A DNA stretch of 20,222 nt. It comes from Vermamoeba vermiformis (taxonomy: Eukaryota > Tubulinea > Echinamoebida). The number at the start of each line of letters is the position of its first letter. Positions within the stretch are counted from its first letter, which is position 1. Positions 1-10,868 of this stretch are shown here, piece after piece. The notes beneath the pieces were generated by a model. That model saw nothing but the letters and a program-made list of their open reading frames with translations, had not been told where the DNA came from and made no database searches. The stretch covers positions 1-20,222 of the forward strand of contig JBEWZL010000173.1 of assembly GCA_045837725.1 (NCBI GenBank), read 5' to 3'. The position numbers and the translations under genes were made by a program.

Positions 1-592
1 TAATTTTAAATATACATGTAGAGCTTAGTAAATAGTAATTAACCTTTACCAAGTTGGGCCTGTTACAAAAGTTGAATTAGATAAAATGAGAAATATCTCA
101 TTCTGAAAACAAAGTTGCTTCAAAATGATCAACTCACCTCAGGCAGTACCACGAATAAGGTTGGTTGCCAAACACTTGAAAAAAAATTTTACATCTGTGA
201 TCTGAAAAATTTTACTGCCTGTGCACTGACCACACTGAACATATTGCCTGATATTGGTTGTGCAAAATGAAGTCAAGTTGTTTTTACAATGATGTAATGA
301 AATAGCTCGGACTGTTACACCAAAAGTAAAATGCACTTACAGTCCAGTGTTTCATTTGGATGCTTGTCATCAACTTGTTGTAACAAGGCCTTGATTTGAG
401 AACACTGTGTTGGTAATTGAGCAAATAAGTTTACATTCCCAGACCCTCCACCATGGAGCAAATATGTGGGACAACATTTTCCAGCTCCTGGCAAAATTTT
501 CCAAGAAAGAACCCAATGCCATCTTTGTTTTCAATGGACACAAATTCAACATGAAAGTTGGTGCCCATCAACTGCCTGTCAAGGAGAACTGC
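1..592 (-). CDS. Argonaute-like protein, MID-domain part (partial, runs off the left edge)
   Basis: Three minus-strand exons join in frame: 592-435, 404-341 and 311-288, each with GT-AG borders and matching phases (0/2, 2/0, 0/0). The product contains FCQELENVV, then GIVLKSRPC, then SELFHYI. This order resembles the MID region of Argonautes: the FCxEL helix, the G-x6-PC stretch, then an EPMF-like segment. A further possible exon near 165-128 reads VWQPTLFVVLPE, like the conserved VVxLP strand, but the step into it is not settled; a very small exon may lie between. Argonautes bind small RNAs and silence targets; the MID domain holds the guide 5' end. The N-terminal, PAZ and PIWI parts are not seen. 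The upstream start is not found, and an open stretch near 735-620 could be an earlier exon. Recognition rests on short motifs only, so a degraded copy is possible. Confidence 0.42.
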
Positions 593-1059
593 CTGGGCTG
601 ATATTTTTGGATTTCACTCTGGATATTGGACTGGTTTTGTAGCAAAAATAGTCCAGTCCACAGTCCAGTGGTCCAACTTTTCATCACAACCCAAACAACC
701 AGCACATGCCCCCAAGAATTCATCAAACAGCCTTGTCTGTCATGACAAAACAAAGTGTGTAAGTACTTGTAAGAAAGAAAATATATCTAAACATTCACAG
801 GTTCCAAATCAAGAGATAGATACATGTGTTGACAAAAAAATGCATCCTGAAGTATCAAACATACATACTGCTTTGAGTACAAGTTACTTAACTTATGATG
901 TACAAGCTGATGTATTAAAGTTGTAGCAATTGCCTTATCTTCAACTCTTTGACATACTGCTTACACAATAAGAGTGAGTAGTTGCTTGAACGAGGTTGCA
1001 GACTTAGTTGTACAGTGTTTATAGACCACATTAACAAATTTAATTTTCAAATTGTTGAG

Positions 1060-2590
1060 ATACTGGGCCGAGTGATTGTGTCTGTTTGCCTCTCAGAGTT
1101 CAACAAACAAAATTGTCTGAATAAAACATCTTGTCGACCACCTAGTAAGCCATCGTGTGAGTGCTCAAGTACGAGCTTGCGTAATGGCTCAGGAACTACT
1201 AGCTGTCAAATTGTCAATTGGGTCATTGGGTTATCGAGAAGGCGATACAAGATATCGTTGTCAAGTAGCCATTCATGCTTATACATAAGTGTATAGAATC
1301 GTTGAAGATGATCTCTCGCAAAGGTCTCATGTACAATGAAGTCCTTGATATAGTTGATTGAAGGGTCTTCGTCTTGAGCCTTTACGAGTTGTTCACATGT
1401 CCAAGGCCACGGCATAGTCGTTTTAGACAAAAGTTCTGCAACTGGATAACGCCAGAGAGTGTCAGCGTTAGTGTGCTTGGATCCAGCTCAGAACACGACG
1501 TCGTAATTGTAATCCATCAGTGTGGCTTGCCAGTGGCTAAAGGTATATTATTGCCAACTTGATATGCTCGAGGACAGTTCGTAAATTCTTCAAATGTTCT
1601 TTCCAAGTGTGGGAGAATATGATGATATCACCCAGATAGCAAAGGCAGATCTCGTATTTGAGTCCTGACAAGATCATGTCCATTGCACGTTGGAATGTCA
1701 TCAGAGCATTTACGAGGCCAAATGGCATCACTTTGAATTGATAAAGACTGTGGTGTAATGAAGGCAGTCTTTTCCACGTCATCTGGGTGCATCATGATCT
1801 GCCAGTAACCAGAGACGCAGTCCATGGTCGAAAACCAGACCATGCCAAAAGAGAATAGAGAGTAAGATCCAAACGAGGCAACGGGTACATGTTACGCACT
1901 GTTGTCTTGTTAAGACGCTGATAATCGTTGCAAAAACAGATAGAGCCGTCTTTTTTTGCGCACCAAGACCACTGGTGAGGACCAAGGTGAAGCAGAGGGC
2001 TCAATGACGCCTGATGCAAGCATCTCATCAATAGCATCACCCTTGATCTTGCTCAGTGCAGCGAAAAACATAAGGCTTAGGTTGGACACCATGAGCGTGA
2101 GGTTCGGCGATGATGCGATGTTTGACGTTGGTTTGAATTATGTCGAATGGATTTTGTTCAGAAATCTATCGCGATAATCCAGAAGGACCTTCTTGATCTG
2201 GATCAATTGCTTGGAAGTGAGTAAGACTACTGTTGAAGGAGAATTGAGAAAGAAATTGCTCCTCAGTGTCGGGTGACGGGTTGACAGGTGTCAATGTCAA
2301 AATGAGATTCACAAAATTGTAGAGTAGGGATTGAGCTTGCCAATAACGGTTCCTTTCTTGAGTGTAATAGGAAACATTGTGCTATTGGCCAAATTCAGCA
2401 TAATAAGACCATCAGAAGAGACACTATCGATAGTACACGCTTCGTATCAAAGTTTTGTGTTGTAGATCAGGTGACGGGACCATAATAGCTACAGTATTGG
2501 GTCATAACAAGACAACAATGGGATTGATATAGGCCGTGAATGGTTTGAATTCCAAATCACAGTCCAACACAACTTGTTGTCGGTTGAAGA
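1060..2590 (-). mobile_element. Ty3/Gypsy-type LTR retroelement fossil (pol fragments)
   Basis: Minus-strand translations show recognisable pol pieces in the expected order. Near 2092-1540 lies reverse transcriptase, including the Ty3/Gypsy-style PFGLxNAxxTFQRxMD block and a YLGDIIIFS strand corresponding to the usual YxDD region. Near 1430-1060 lies the stretch leading into the integrase zinc-binding region (LVVPEPLRKLVLEHSHDG). Sequence upstream to about 2590 looks like the protease-RT spacer. No flanking LTRs were recognised. The copy is clearly broken, with several interruptions, and looks old. It lies between the Argonaute-like gene and the membrane-protein gene. Confidence 0.8.
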
Positions 2591-2875
2591 AAATAATTTA
2601 TAATAATAATTTATAATAATTTCACACTTTTCCAGTCAGGAGGTCACTTTTCCAGTCACTACCCAATTAGGAAGTGATGTTCTTGTACTCATTCAAGCAA
2701 GCAAATAGCAAATACTGCAAGAACACATACATGTATCAATATTTTTAGTAATTATTCAAAAATGTTCGGATCAGGTAACAGTGAACACCACTAAATTGTG
2801 TGTTTGTGCCACGTGAAACAGCAGTATTGACGAGTTATGCAGGCTTTGTTTTTACATCATTTTATCAATTAACTT
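2591..2875. other. intergenic AT-rich stretch with a short duplication
   Basis: No gene is seen here. It begins with a (TAA)n-like run (2591-2620), followed by two copies of CACTTTTCCAGTCA at 2625-2638 and 2645-2658. The rest is the 3' flank of the minus-strand membrane-protein gene, whose stop codon is at 2878-2876. Confidence 0.6.
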
Positions 2876-4282
2876 TTACACAATATCAAGAACAGCAGGT
2901 TCATTGTTACCTCTCCAAAAGGGCAGTTTTTGAACTACATTGTCTTGAAACCAGGTTCTAATTAAATAATATGTTGTTATGTACCAGGCCATTGAACGAT
3001 GCACAATCAAAGTTATAATTCCATCCATAATCATAGCACCAAAGGTCACTAGCAACTTTTGGTTGACACTGCGATCCCTGAGAATGTATTCAAAGAGTAT
3101 TACTTCTAATGCTTGCAAGAATAGTCCAAGCCAGCTTCCAGAACTCAATATCTGAGTAAGAAGTGCCAAAAACCCAAAATATACTGCAGATTGCGACCAT
3201 TCATGGCCTTCAGGTGCAGGGAAGCTGTTTTGTTGATTGTAGTTGATAAACTGGGTCATCAATTTTTCTTCAATTGCAGCAAAAGCCAGCATTGCAGTGA
3301 TGCCATTCTTCCAGTTGTCTAGCATATTGCCTTCAACAATTAGAATTAATTCTTTAATTGAAGTTGATGTGAACAGGACTTACTTTTCTGGGCAGACAAT
3401 TCATAATAATATGGAGATCCAATTCTGTAACTTTGTTCCCCACCATCAATCTGAGACCTAACCTTCGAACTACTTTTGCCAAGTCCAGATGTGAGATTTC
3501 AGGTCTTTCTGGGACCACTTGTATCCACAGATAGGTAAGTACTCCTTTGTCCTTGATTCGCAATTCTACATCACTGATATCATTAGTTAAATTGCATGCA
3601 GTCAAATATTGCTTACATGTAGTGTTCTCTAGTAGGAGCCATTTCTGGAACTACTGGGGTTTGTGTAGTGAAGTCATTGATGATGAAGAACAGCACAAGA
3701 TTAGCTCCTATAATTGTGATGACAGTTGAGGCAATGCTATTAGGCCATGCACCGTGGCAGAATGTTCCCAGCAAAATGATCAACATCCTTGAGAGCACAA
3801 CTTTAGATGGCAGGGTTGCAAACAATGAGGCTGCCCAAACAAGACCTCCAAAGTTAAATGCATAAGTATCCCTGTTTAATAGTTAGTTCTTCTCTGAAAA
3901 GTCCGATTCCAGTTACTTACCCGAAATTGACGAAATTGAATGACAATGCTGCCATCAATATGAAGAGAATGTTCTTTGCTTTTTCTCTTTTGGTCACTGG
4001 AGTTGTTTTTGAGTAACTGATAGAGATAGTAGAATGTTTGCCTTACTTTTGAGACCAATTATTATTATTGTAGTCCCTGGGTAGACTAAAGTACTGACAA
4101 TCCTCCCAGTGGAAAGCTCCTGGAGGTACACTTTTTGAGGATCCAATCCCAGTTTGGTGCAGGCTTCCTGTACACATTGTTCTGCGGTGCTCCTAACACT
4201 ATAGCTACGGTCTCCACAAACAATAGAGTAACTGTAAAAAGTTAAATTGAAATCAGGCATCTATTTTAACTTACAAAGCCAT
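2876..4282 (-). CDS. multi-pass membrane protein, unknown family, with a small globular N-terminus
   Basis: Six exons on minus: 4282-4275, 4231-4047, 3996-3921, 3871-3617, 3573-3384 and about 3330-2876. The first exon is only 8 nt (ATG GCT TT), giving MAFYSIVCGDRSYSV. The first four introns keep phase exactly. The last junction (exon 5 to 6) is unresolved: the best donor (AAA|GTAAGT) is out of phase with the exon 6 frame, so a weaker donor or a more upstream acceptor at 3351 may be used. The product is roughly 390 aa. Residues 1-64 form a soluble, mixed alpha/beta-looking domain. Hydrophobic segments follow: KNILFILMAALSFNFV, VVLSRMLIILLGTF, ASTVITIIGANLVLFFII, then in exon 6 SAVYFGFLALLTQIL, WLGLFLQALEVILFEYI and VTFGAMIMDGIITLIV. 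Five or six helices are likely, with a hydrophilic loop in exon 5. The family was not recognised; the N-terminal domain could be ubiquitin-like, but this is only an impression. Confidence 0.6.
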
Positions 4283-4579
4283 TTCTGTTGAAGATAGTGG
4301 TAGTAGTGAAAGTTGTTGATGGTTAATTTTTAAATAATAATTTAGAAAAAAACAAAAAGAATTCTTTTTAAAAAAAAATTTTTGTTAAATTATCAAATAA
4401 TTATTTAAATGCAGAGGACTTGGTAAATAATCGCCTTTTGCATCAAGAATCTCTCTGTTAATGAGCAACATTTGTCTCTTGGTCAAAATTAATAGTGACA
4501 ATTAATGCACCAATCCCATAATTTGCTGAAATTTGCAATAACTTTTAATGATTTTTTTGCAACTACTTCAAACACAATG
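4283..4579. other. AT-rich intergenic / 5' region of the membrane-protein gene
   Basis: Very AT-rich, with homopolymer A and T runs around 4340-4385. No coding signal is seen. It must hold the promoter of the minus-strand membrane-protein gene, which starts at 4282, but no specific element can be named. Confidence 0.5.
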
Positions 4580-5160
4580 ACAGACCACAAAGCAATTGCT
4601 CACCTGAAAAACGCAGTTCGAAGTGGTGCATCAGAAAATCTTAAATTAGACAGGCAAATTGCTGACTTTTATGATAATTATGTTGAGCTCATTTTGGCAC
4701 ATTGGGACTTGGATAATTTGCAGTGATATTCGATGGGACAATTATGTTGCTATTTTGCACTCAATTTATGAGTTTGATGGTGTTAGCTTTTTTCAACATT
4801 TTTTTTGCTCAGTGGAAGCACTTGCAGCCCAATATTATGGAGAAGATGCAAAGTACCATTATCACTTAACTCCATTAGTTGGTTGCTATCATTGCCTTTA
4901 TTGGGTTAACAATGTAAGTTAAACATGCAAATTTTACTGTTCTAATTCATTAATCTTTGCATGCAGGGCTGTGGAATTAAATACAAGGGCTTTCAGAGAA
5001 TAGTTTCAAGGACTGCATCATAGAAAACAATTTTGCAGTATTTCAATCTTGATAAGGAAACTCATAGACACAACACTACTTACTATTTAACACACAATGG
5101 TGCTTTGGCTAAAGAGCTATTGCCAAATAATTACTATGTTCTCCATAGATTGGAATTCTA
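4580..5160 (+). pseudogene. interrupted coding-like sequence, unknown family
   Basis: Consecutive plus-strand pieces read like protein but do not form one clean gene. The first starts at 4578 (MTDHKAIAHLKNAVRSGA) and ends at a stop near 4724. In another frame, 4727-4912 reads DIRWDNYVAILHSIYEF and HYHLTPLVGCYHC and ends at a good donor (GTAAGT). After an acceptor at about 4967 comes GCGIKYKGFQ, then an in-frame stop near 5021. A further open stretch, YFNLDKETHRHNTTYYLT, runs to a stop near 5160. The pieces could be an old gene or transposon copy that has decayed, or a gene whose introns I have placed wrongly. No family was recognised. The sequence between about 5160 and 5290 shows nothing convincing. 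Confidence 0.35.
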
Positions 5161-5290
5161 AGTTGAATTCCAGTATTTATTAAATTACTATTAAACAATT
5201 TTTTGAAAATAAATTCCAGCAGAAAACACCGTTTCAAATGTTTGAAAAGCTGCTATTCCTGAAGTTAATTGGCTGGCTCAACAATTTACA

Positions 5291-5928
5291 CTACTCTAAT
5301 TTTTGTTTTTGGGGTTCAATTGGTTGCATTGACTTCTTTTTACACAAGGTGTAAGTCTTGGAGGGCTGAAGATCTTCAACAGGCCCAACTCCATTTTCCA
5401 TCAAACAATATTTGGGCGCATCAGACGGCTTTTTTTTGAACCATGGCAGAATTTCAGACATTAGTGAAGTTGTTAAAATTTCTCTGAACGTCAGCCATCC
5501 ATTGGTCACGATGCAGCCCTGCAACAACAGATTTAGTACAGCCACACAGTAGCAAATCTTACCATATTGTTCTTAAATGTACCATAGTCGTCAATAATTT
5601 CGTAATGAAGAACATCGTCAATCGTGGCTGATCTGCCAAATCGCTGCTGTGCAAACGAAACTGCTGTCGGGATGAAATTCAAGCGAAAGATAAATCCTTC
5701 ATCGTGGCCTTCTATTATTTTTAGAATAGATGCACAATATTGACCAACAGAATATTTCGTTAAATTTCTGGCTTCGCGTTGAGACCAGATGTATTCCAAT
5801 AATTCCTCGTAAGGTCTTGCAACCGCTCCACCAACTTCAGTCTGAAGCTCTTTGGACAACCAGGCATAAACAGCTTGTTTTAACAATTTTAATTCGTCGT
5901 TTATTGAGGGCGAGTCGTTGTTTTCCAT
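5291..5928 (-). CDS. conserved-looking protein of about 197 aa, unknown function
   Basis: Two exons: 5928-5563 (122 aa, starting MENNDSPSINDELKLLKQAV) and 5518-5291 (75 aa plus stop), joined in phase 0 across a 44-bp GT-AG intron whose acceptor follows a TTGTTGCAG tract. The protein is soluble: an N-terminal helical part, a central FRLNFIPTAVSFAQQRFG segment, and a basic tail ending KKKSMQPIEPQKQKLE. No signal peptide or membrane segment is present. The Met start is the first in frame and has an A-rich leader. The family was not recognised. Its start lies 184 bp from the divergently transcribed Death-domain gene. Confidence 0.7.
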
Positions 5929-6112
5929 TTGAACGAGAAAAAAACAAAAAAAAACGATAATCCAAATTAATTACTTCGTTGATTTAATGCCACATAATTA
6001 ATGGAAAATTAGGTACTAGATGCTCGAAAATACGGCCAAAAATGCAAACGGAATTTGGTTTGGTTTATTTATTTGAGCGAACTGTAAACAACATTAAACA
6101 ATTTAATTTGTT
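5929..6112. promoter_or_regulatory. divergent (bidirectional) promoter interval
   Basis: This 184-bp interval separates the start codons of two outward-facing genes, so both promoters must lie here or overlap the first exons. It is AT-rich with an A-run at 5939-5954. No TATA box or named factor site can be assigned with confidence. Confidence 0.45.
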
Positions 6113-7283
6113 ATGAAGCGTCAATGTAGTGAATCAGAATTAAATCAACGAAGCCCACAGAAAATCAAGAGAACTCACGAGCGGATCGAGAGTGCAAATA
6201 ACTTTCGGTACGTTTATTAGTTATAAATACGGTAATTATAATTAACTAAAATAATTAAGCAGCAACAAACCGCCGGTCAAAGACTTTACCGCAGCTTTAT
6301 TAGTACGTAATTAATCAACGGAAAGTTAGGACAATTGATTTATCATTCTATTGTTTTAAGAGCTCACAAATAGCGAATATAACGATAAGTGGCACGAGTT
6401 ACGGTTTTGGCTTCCTTTTTGCAGACGATCTGCTCGTTACACCTCGCGCAACATTTCCTGCAGATGCCACTACAGCTGAGCTCTCCTTTTTAGCCTGTCC
6501 ACGCACTCCTTTTAGTGCCACTGTGCTTTGTTCGGCCAATCGCTGCACTACTCTCCAACTAACGGCAACACCAACAACGAGCGACCTGCGAAACGGAGAT
6601 CAAGACCTTCAAACAGCCCAACCACTTCATTCCATGCGCGTACGCTACGACGCTGAAATTTCAGAGGGTAATGACGTCAAATTAGTAGCATTAGATGAAA
6701 AAGAAGGATTGAAATGGATCGAGGCCAAACTTGGACGTCCTTGCAGTAGCTTCTTTACAGTTGATACTACCTGCACAACAATTCCATCAGGAACGCCAAT
6801 ATTTAACAAAGAGTATGAAGTGGTTGGTATCGTTATCAGAACTTCACCAGTTGGTATGTTTCGTAGCGGATCAAATCCACCTAGAAATTTATCGAACTAA
6901 TTGCTATTGCAGACGGAGTTACTGCTGGCTATCTTAACGAGCTCGATCTCAAAGTTAAAAGAGAGAAGCAGATCATCGTGCGGCCCGTTTGGATGCTATC
7001 AACATCAGCCTGCGAGGCGGTAGTGCAGGATCTGGTCAAACAACCGGACAGCTGGCGAAAGATTGCTGCAGAATTATATATCGATCCACAGAATATTGTT
7101 AATCAGGCAGGCGACGATGAACTCGCGCGATGTCGGATGCTGCTTGAAAGATTGGACAGCGAGCCAGTGTTAAAGCTGAAGAGTGCCCTCAATGAAATTG
7201 GTCTGCATCAAGCCGCGCAACAATTAGGGTCGACTGAGTTCACGCACGATCCTTTCAGGAGCCGCTTAAAGCTCAATCCGTAA
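6113..7283 (+). CDS. Death-domain protein with a possible inactive trypsin-like region
   Basis: Four exons (6113-6211, 6263-6302, 6425-6853, 6913-7283) sum to 939 nt, exactly 312 codons plus stop. The first intron uses the donor at 6212; the nearby consensus-like GT at 6208 breaks the frame. The C-terminal part (about residues 220-300) reads like a Death domain: a SWRKIAAELYI helix, a CRMLLERLDSEP helix, and an LKSALNEIGLHQAAQQLG end helix. Death domains are homotypic adaptors in apoptosis and innate immunity. Upstream, LLVTPRATF and IPSGTPIFNKEYEVVGIV resemble the His-region and Ser-region strands of chymotrypsin-fold proteases. A serine is kept before G-x-P, but the catalytic His is absent and the GD of GDSGG is replaced, so this would be a pseudoprotease. 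A UPA-like domain is the alternative. No signal peptide is seen, so it is likely cytoplasmic. Confidence 0.68.
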
Positions 7284-8437
7284 AGCCATCTGGTCTCTCT
7301 CGCATTTTATAAGAGCTTAGAACTGTATAGTGTATTATATATTAATGACATTAAGTATATAAATGATAGTTATATCGTATATTGCGTAAATATCAACCTT
7401 GGTAAGAATAATCAAATTCAATTATAATTTAATTTTAAATAATAGTCTCAGTCCTGATGCTTCGTTTTATCGCTATAATGTAATACCTACGTATAATTCA
7501 TCCTGTACAAAATTCAAATTAATTTTAGAGTGGCTCCAACGACGACGAAAGTGCAACGGTAACTTGATGCGACTTTGACGAACCAACGCGGCTTCTTGAA
7601 AGTCTCTCGTAGCGTGTTATACAAACTATGGTTCGTGCGAAATACAATGTATACAATTGTGGTGTTCAAATTGTTGGTCTAATTGCAAGGCAACACCAAA
7701 GTTTAGCGATCTAAAAAATTTTCAGGTTCGTTGTTATTAACGCTTTGTCTGATGCACCACAACAAATATTATTGTATTTGTTTATACATATCAGTAGTAC
7801 GTCATTTGTGGACCTAAGAAATGAAATGAGGAACTTTAACTAGTTAAAGCAGAGCAAATCTGGGTCGTGGGTATGTTCCGACAAATTAATGTTATTATTA
7901 TTTTAATAATCGCGCATAATATTATGATAATTATTACACAGCTCTTAAAATTATTTCTAACAATTATTGGTTGATCAATTTTAATTCTGATTTTTTATCA
8001 TCCACGAGCATTATTGTTAGCCCGATTCAATAATATTATTTCCTACTGTAATCTTGATTGTTCTTCCCAATGAAAAATGCAAATTGATTCTGTTATATTT
8101 TTCATATTGCACTATGGCTGCAACGGTTATGCGCCGTTGTGGGGCGTGATCCAAAAAACACGCTCAACTTGCAGATTATTAACGTAGTTGAACAATGTCG
8201 TTGATGAAATACTAATATCATTGCAAATGTTGATTAAATAATACTATTGCGTCGCTCTAAACAAACGCCCGTTTAAATAGAGAGTTCTATCATAAATTTC
8301 AACATCCGCTCGAAAAATAAGCGAAATTTTTAGAGTCGTGCTTCTTCATGCCACACTCGAGTTGCTAATTATTTGTTAAGCGATATTGTCGAACACAATA
8401 ACACTTCAGCGAAGTTATATTCAAAACAGACTTCGAG
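7284..8437. other. intergenic region, no gene found
   Basis: About 1.15 kb of AT-rich sequence lies between the Death-domain gene and the lipase gene. No open frame with coding character, tRNA or clear repeat was recognised on either strand. The last 100-200 bp must contain the lipase promoter and leader. Confidence 0.5.
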
Positions 8438-10868
8438 ATGCGAAGCAAAACAAAAATTCTGTTGTTTTTCATACTGCTATGCACGCCTTACTTGGCATAT
8501 ACAGCGCGAATATCTATGCATCCTGCTTGCCATCCACAAAAGCGAGGGCTGTTAAATCAAATGACGTAAGCAGATGCACTTTCAACACTACATCCACGTA
8601 CTAACTCTTGCTTCAAACAATAGTTGTGCCACAGAAAATGATATAGAACACTCTAAAAAAATAGGCGCGCAATTTATGCACGCTAAAATCATGCAAACAG
8701 AACATAAAAGGTCGAGTTCAGTCAAGCTGGATCCGATCATATTGGTGCCAGGTAACTATCCGCTTTCTTGATATAAATATCGTCACAATATAATATTATT
8801 TATATAGGTTTGAGCGGTACCGCGTTAGAGGCAAAATTGGAAGGAGTTCAAGGACCGCACTGGATTTGTCGTTCAAATTCTGACTGGTACCGAGCTTGGA
8901 TCAGCTTTTCGGAGCTAGTGCCCGAAGTAGTGGTAAGAAATCAATAATGCAATATGAAAATATTTACTAAGCCCGAGCTCCTGTGCTCCAACCAAATAGG
9001 CCGAAAAGTTTTTTTCAAACTTGTTCATTCATTTCGATTTTTCTAATTATTTGAAGCGACGAGACATTGCTAGTATTTTTTGCAATATCATTCCTAATTT
9101 GGTTATTTAGGACTGTTGGTTCCATACTTTGGATGTATTGTACGACGAAAAGAACAACACGTACTCGAACAACAAAGGCGTGTCAATGAGACCGATGGAT
9201 TGGGGCGGTGTCAAGGTACGCTTAATGACCGCGATACTGCATTTGACACGTGTCAAACAACTGCTTTAAGGGACCCTTAAACTGGTCGATTAGATTCGAG
9301 ACAACAAATTCGGATCAGATCTGGTTTATTACTCTTGGAAATTGAAATACTAAAATTAACGTACCAATGTGATATGATATCACATAATGATCTAATCCTT
9401 CATTTCTTTTTCAGGGCGTCGACTACTTGGATCGCATCTTCGGTTACCCGGTCTGGTTCTCAGCCTATTTTGCACCGTTGATTGCCGCTCTTGAAGGCGC
9501 TGGTTACGTCGCTGGCGAAAACTTGCGCGCAGCTCCGGTAAGTGCCCAAATATAGCACTATCTGCGTCACTGACAGTCATTAACGGTGTTTTTGTTAGTA
9601 CGACTGGCGCTTGCCCAATCATCACGACGACTTCGTGCCCAAATTGAAAGCACTGATTGAAGAGACCTATTATAGCAATGGCAATGCTGCCGTGCACTTG
9701 TTGTGCCATTCCATGGGCAACTTGCGCTTGTTGGACTTTTTGGATGCACAAGACAAGGAATGGAAGGTGCGATGTCGAAAAATATTTTTCCGCGAGATCT
9801 TATTATTCAATAAGCCACGTGCTCGAGTGAATTTACGTCGGGATATTTAGCGAACGTAGTCTAATTGACTCGTATTTTAGGACAAATTCGTCGCGTCTTG
9901 GATCGCAGTATCAGCGCCGTGGTCAGGCAGTCCAAAAGCCATTAGAACTATTGTAAGTTCGATGATTCAAATTATAATCCTAATTCCAGTCCATTACTTA
10001 CTAATATTTTAATAGATCTCAGGAGATAACTACGACTTTAAGTTTGGCTCGGTGCCCATTATCAATCAGATCAAGATCCGAGATTTAGCTCGTACATCAG
10101 GGTCAGTATTTAATGCTCCGATTAATGATTTTTAGCGAAATGCAATGACTCACCTGTCAGTCTACAGAGGTATAATTAGTCTCGTGCCATCCGAGCTGTA
10201 CTACGAGAACACGACCATTGTTTACACAGACAAGCGCAAGTATACTGTAGGCGATTTTGAAGAGCTGTTTAGTGACATTGGTTCTAATGTAAGCAACGAT
10301 AATTAATCATTGGCCCTTAAATTCGATTTTGAAAATTTCCTCGCTGAATATCTTTTTTTTGCACCAGATCACAACGAGTATTTACGAACAAGTCAGACCT
10401 TCAAAGTACTTGGCCGACAAAGCGCCCGAAGTGACCGTCCATTGTTTGTTTGGTACGTCTAATCTAATTCTGTATATTTCCGTAAAAGGTCTCGTAGGGT
10501 TTTGACCGTGTGCATCCAGGAACGAATTATCCAACCGAATTTATGTACTATTACAAGAACGGTTGGGACAAGGACCCGGAGATTTTTTACACCGAGGACG
10601 GCGATGGAACGGTACGTGCACGCATTAATTGGTGATTTCGCAATGTTTGGTGCAACAACATTAAAACCTTCGGAGATTTTTCAGTGAACGGCTGGCTGAT
10701 TCATTAAAACTTTAGGTACCAGCCAGTAGCTTGACTAAGTGCAAGCGGTTTCGAGAAGGCCAATCAGAGCCCGTCTACATTGAGACTTTCAATTTGGCCG
10801 AACACACGAATATTTTGACCGACGAAGATATTTTCACTTATGTATTAAACGTGACAACGCACTATTAA
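8438..10868 (+). CDS. LCAT / lysosomal phospholipase A2 (PLA2G15)-type acyltransferase-lipase
   Basis: Twelve exons: 8438-8565, 8624-8751, 8808-8932, 9111-9215, 9415-9537, 9599-9766, 9881-9952, 10016-10101, 10168-10288, 10368-10452, 10498-10611 and 10716-10868; about 469 aa. The short first exon gives a clear signal peptide (MRSKTKILLFFILLCTPYLA), which decides the start. Family marks: ILVPGLSGTALEAKL (oxyanion loop), APYDWRLP, nucleophile elbow LLCHSMGN, DGDGTVPASSL (catalytic Asp) and AEHTNIL (catalytic His). Secreted or lysosomal members move or hydrolyse phospholipid acyl chains; lysosomal versus plasma-type specificity cannot be told. Oddity: exons 10 and 11 do not join in phase. Exon 10 ends one base into the CLFG codon (TTT G|GTACGT), while exon 11 (GTAG|GGT TTT GAC) needs phase 0. 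One base is therefore extra, from a base error, unusual splicing or a damaged allele. Confidence 0.9.

Noticed and set aside
139-336. Minus-strand frame with CGQC and FFKC that looks like an eIF2-beta/eIF5 zinc ribbon
   Set aside because: The second Cys pair is missing (CLAT), and the stretch is better explained as exons and introns of the Argonaute-like gene.
9392-9751. Minus-strand open frame across lipase exons 5 and 6
   Set aside because: It spans an intron of the well-supported plus-strand lipase and has no recognisable protein features.
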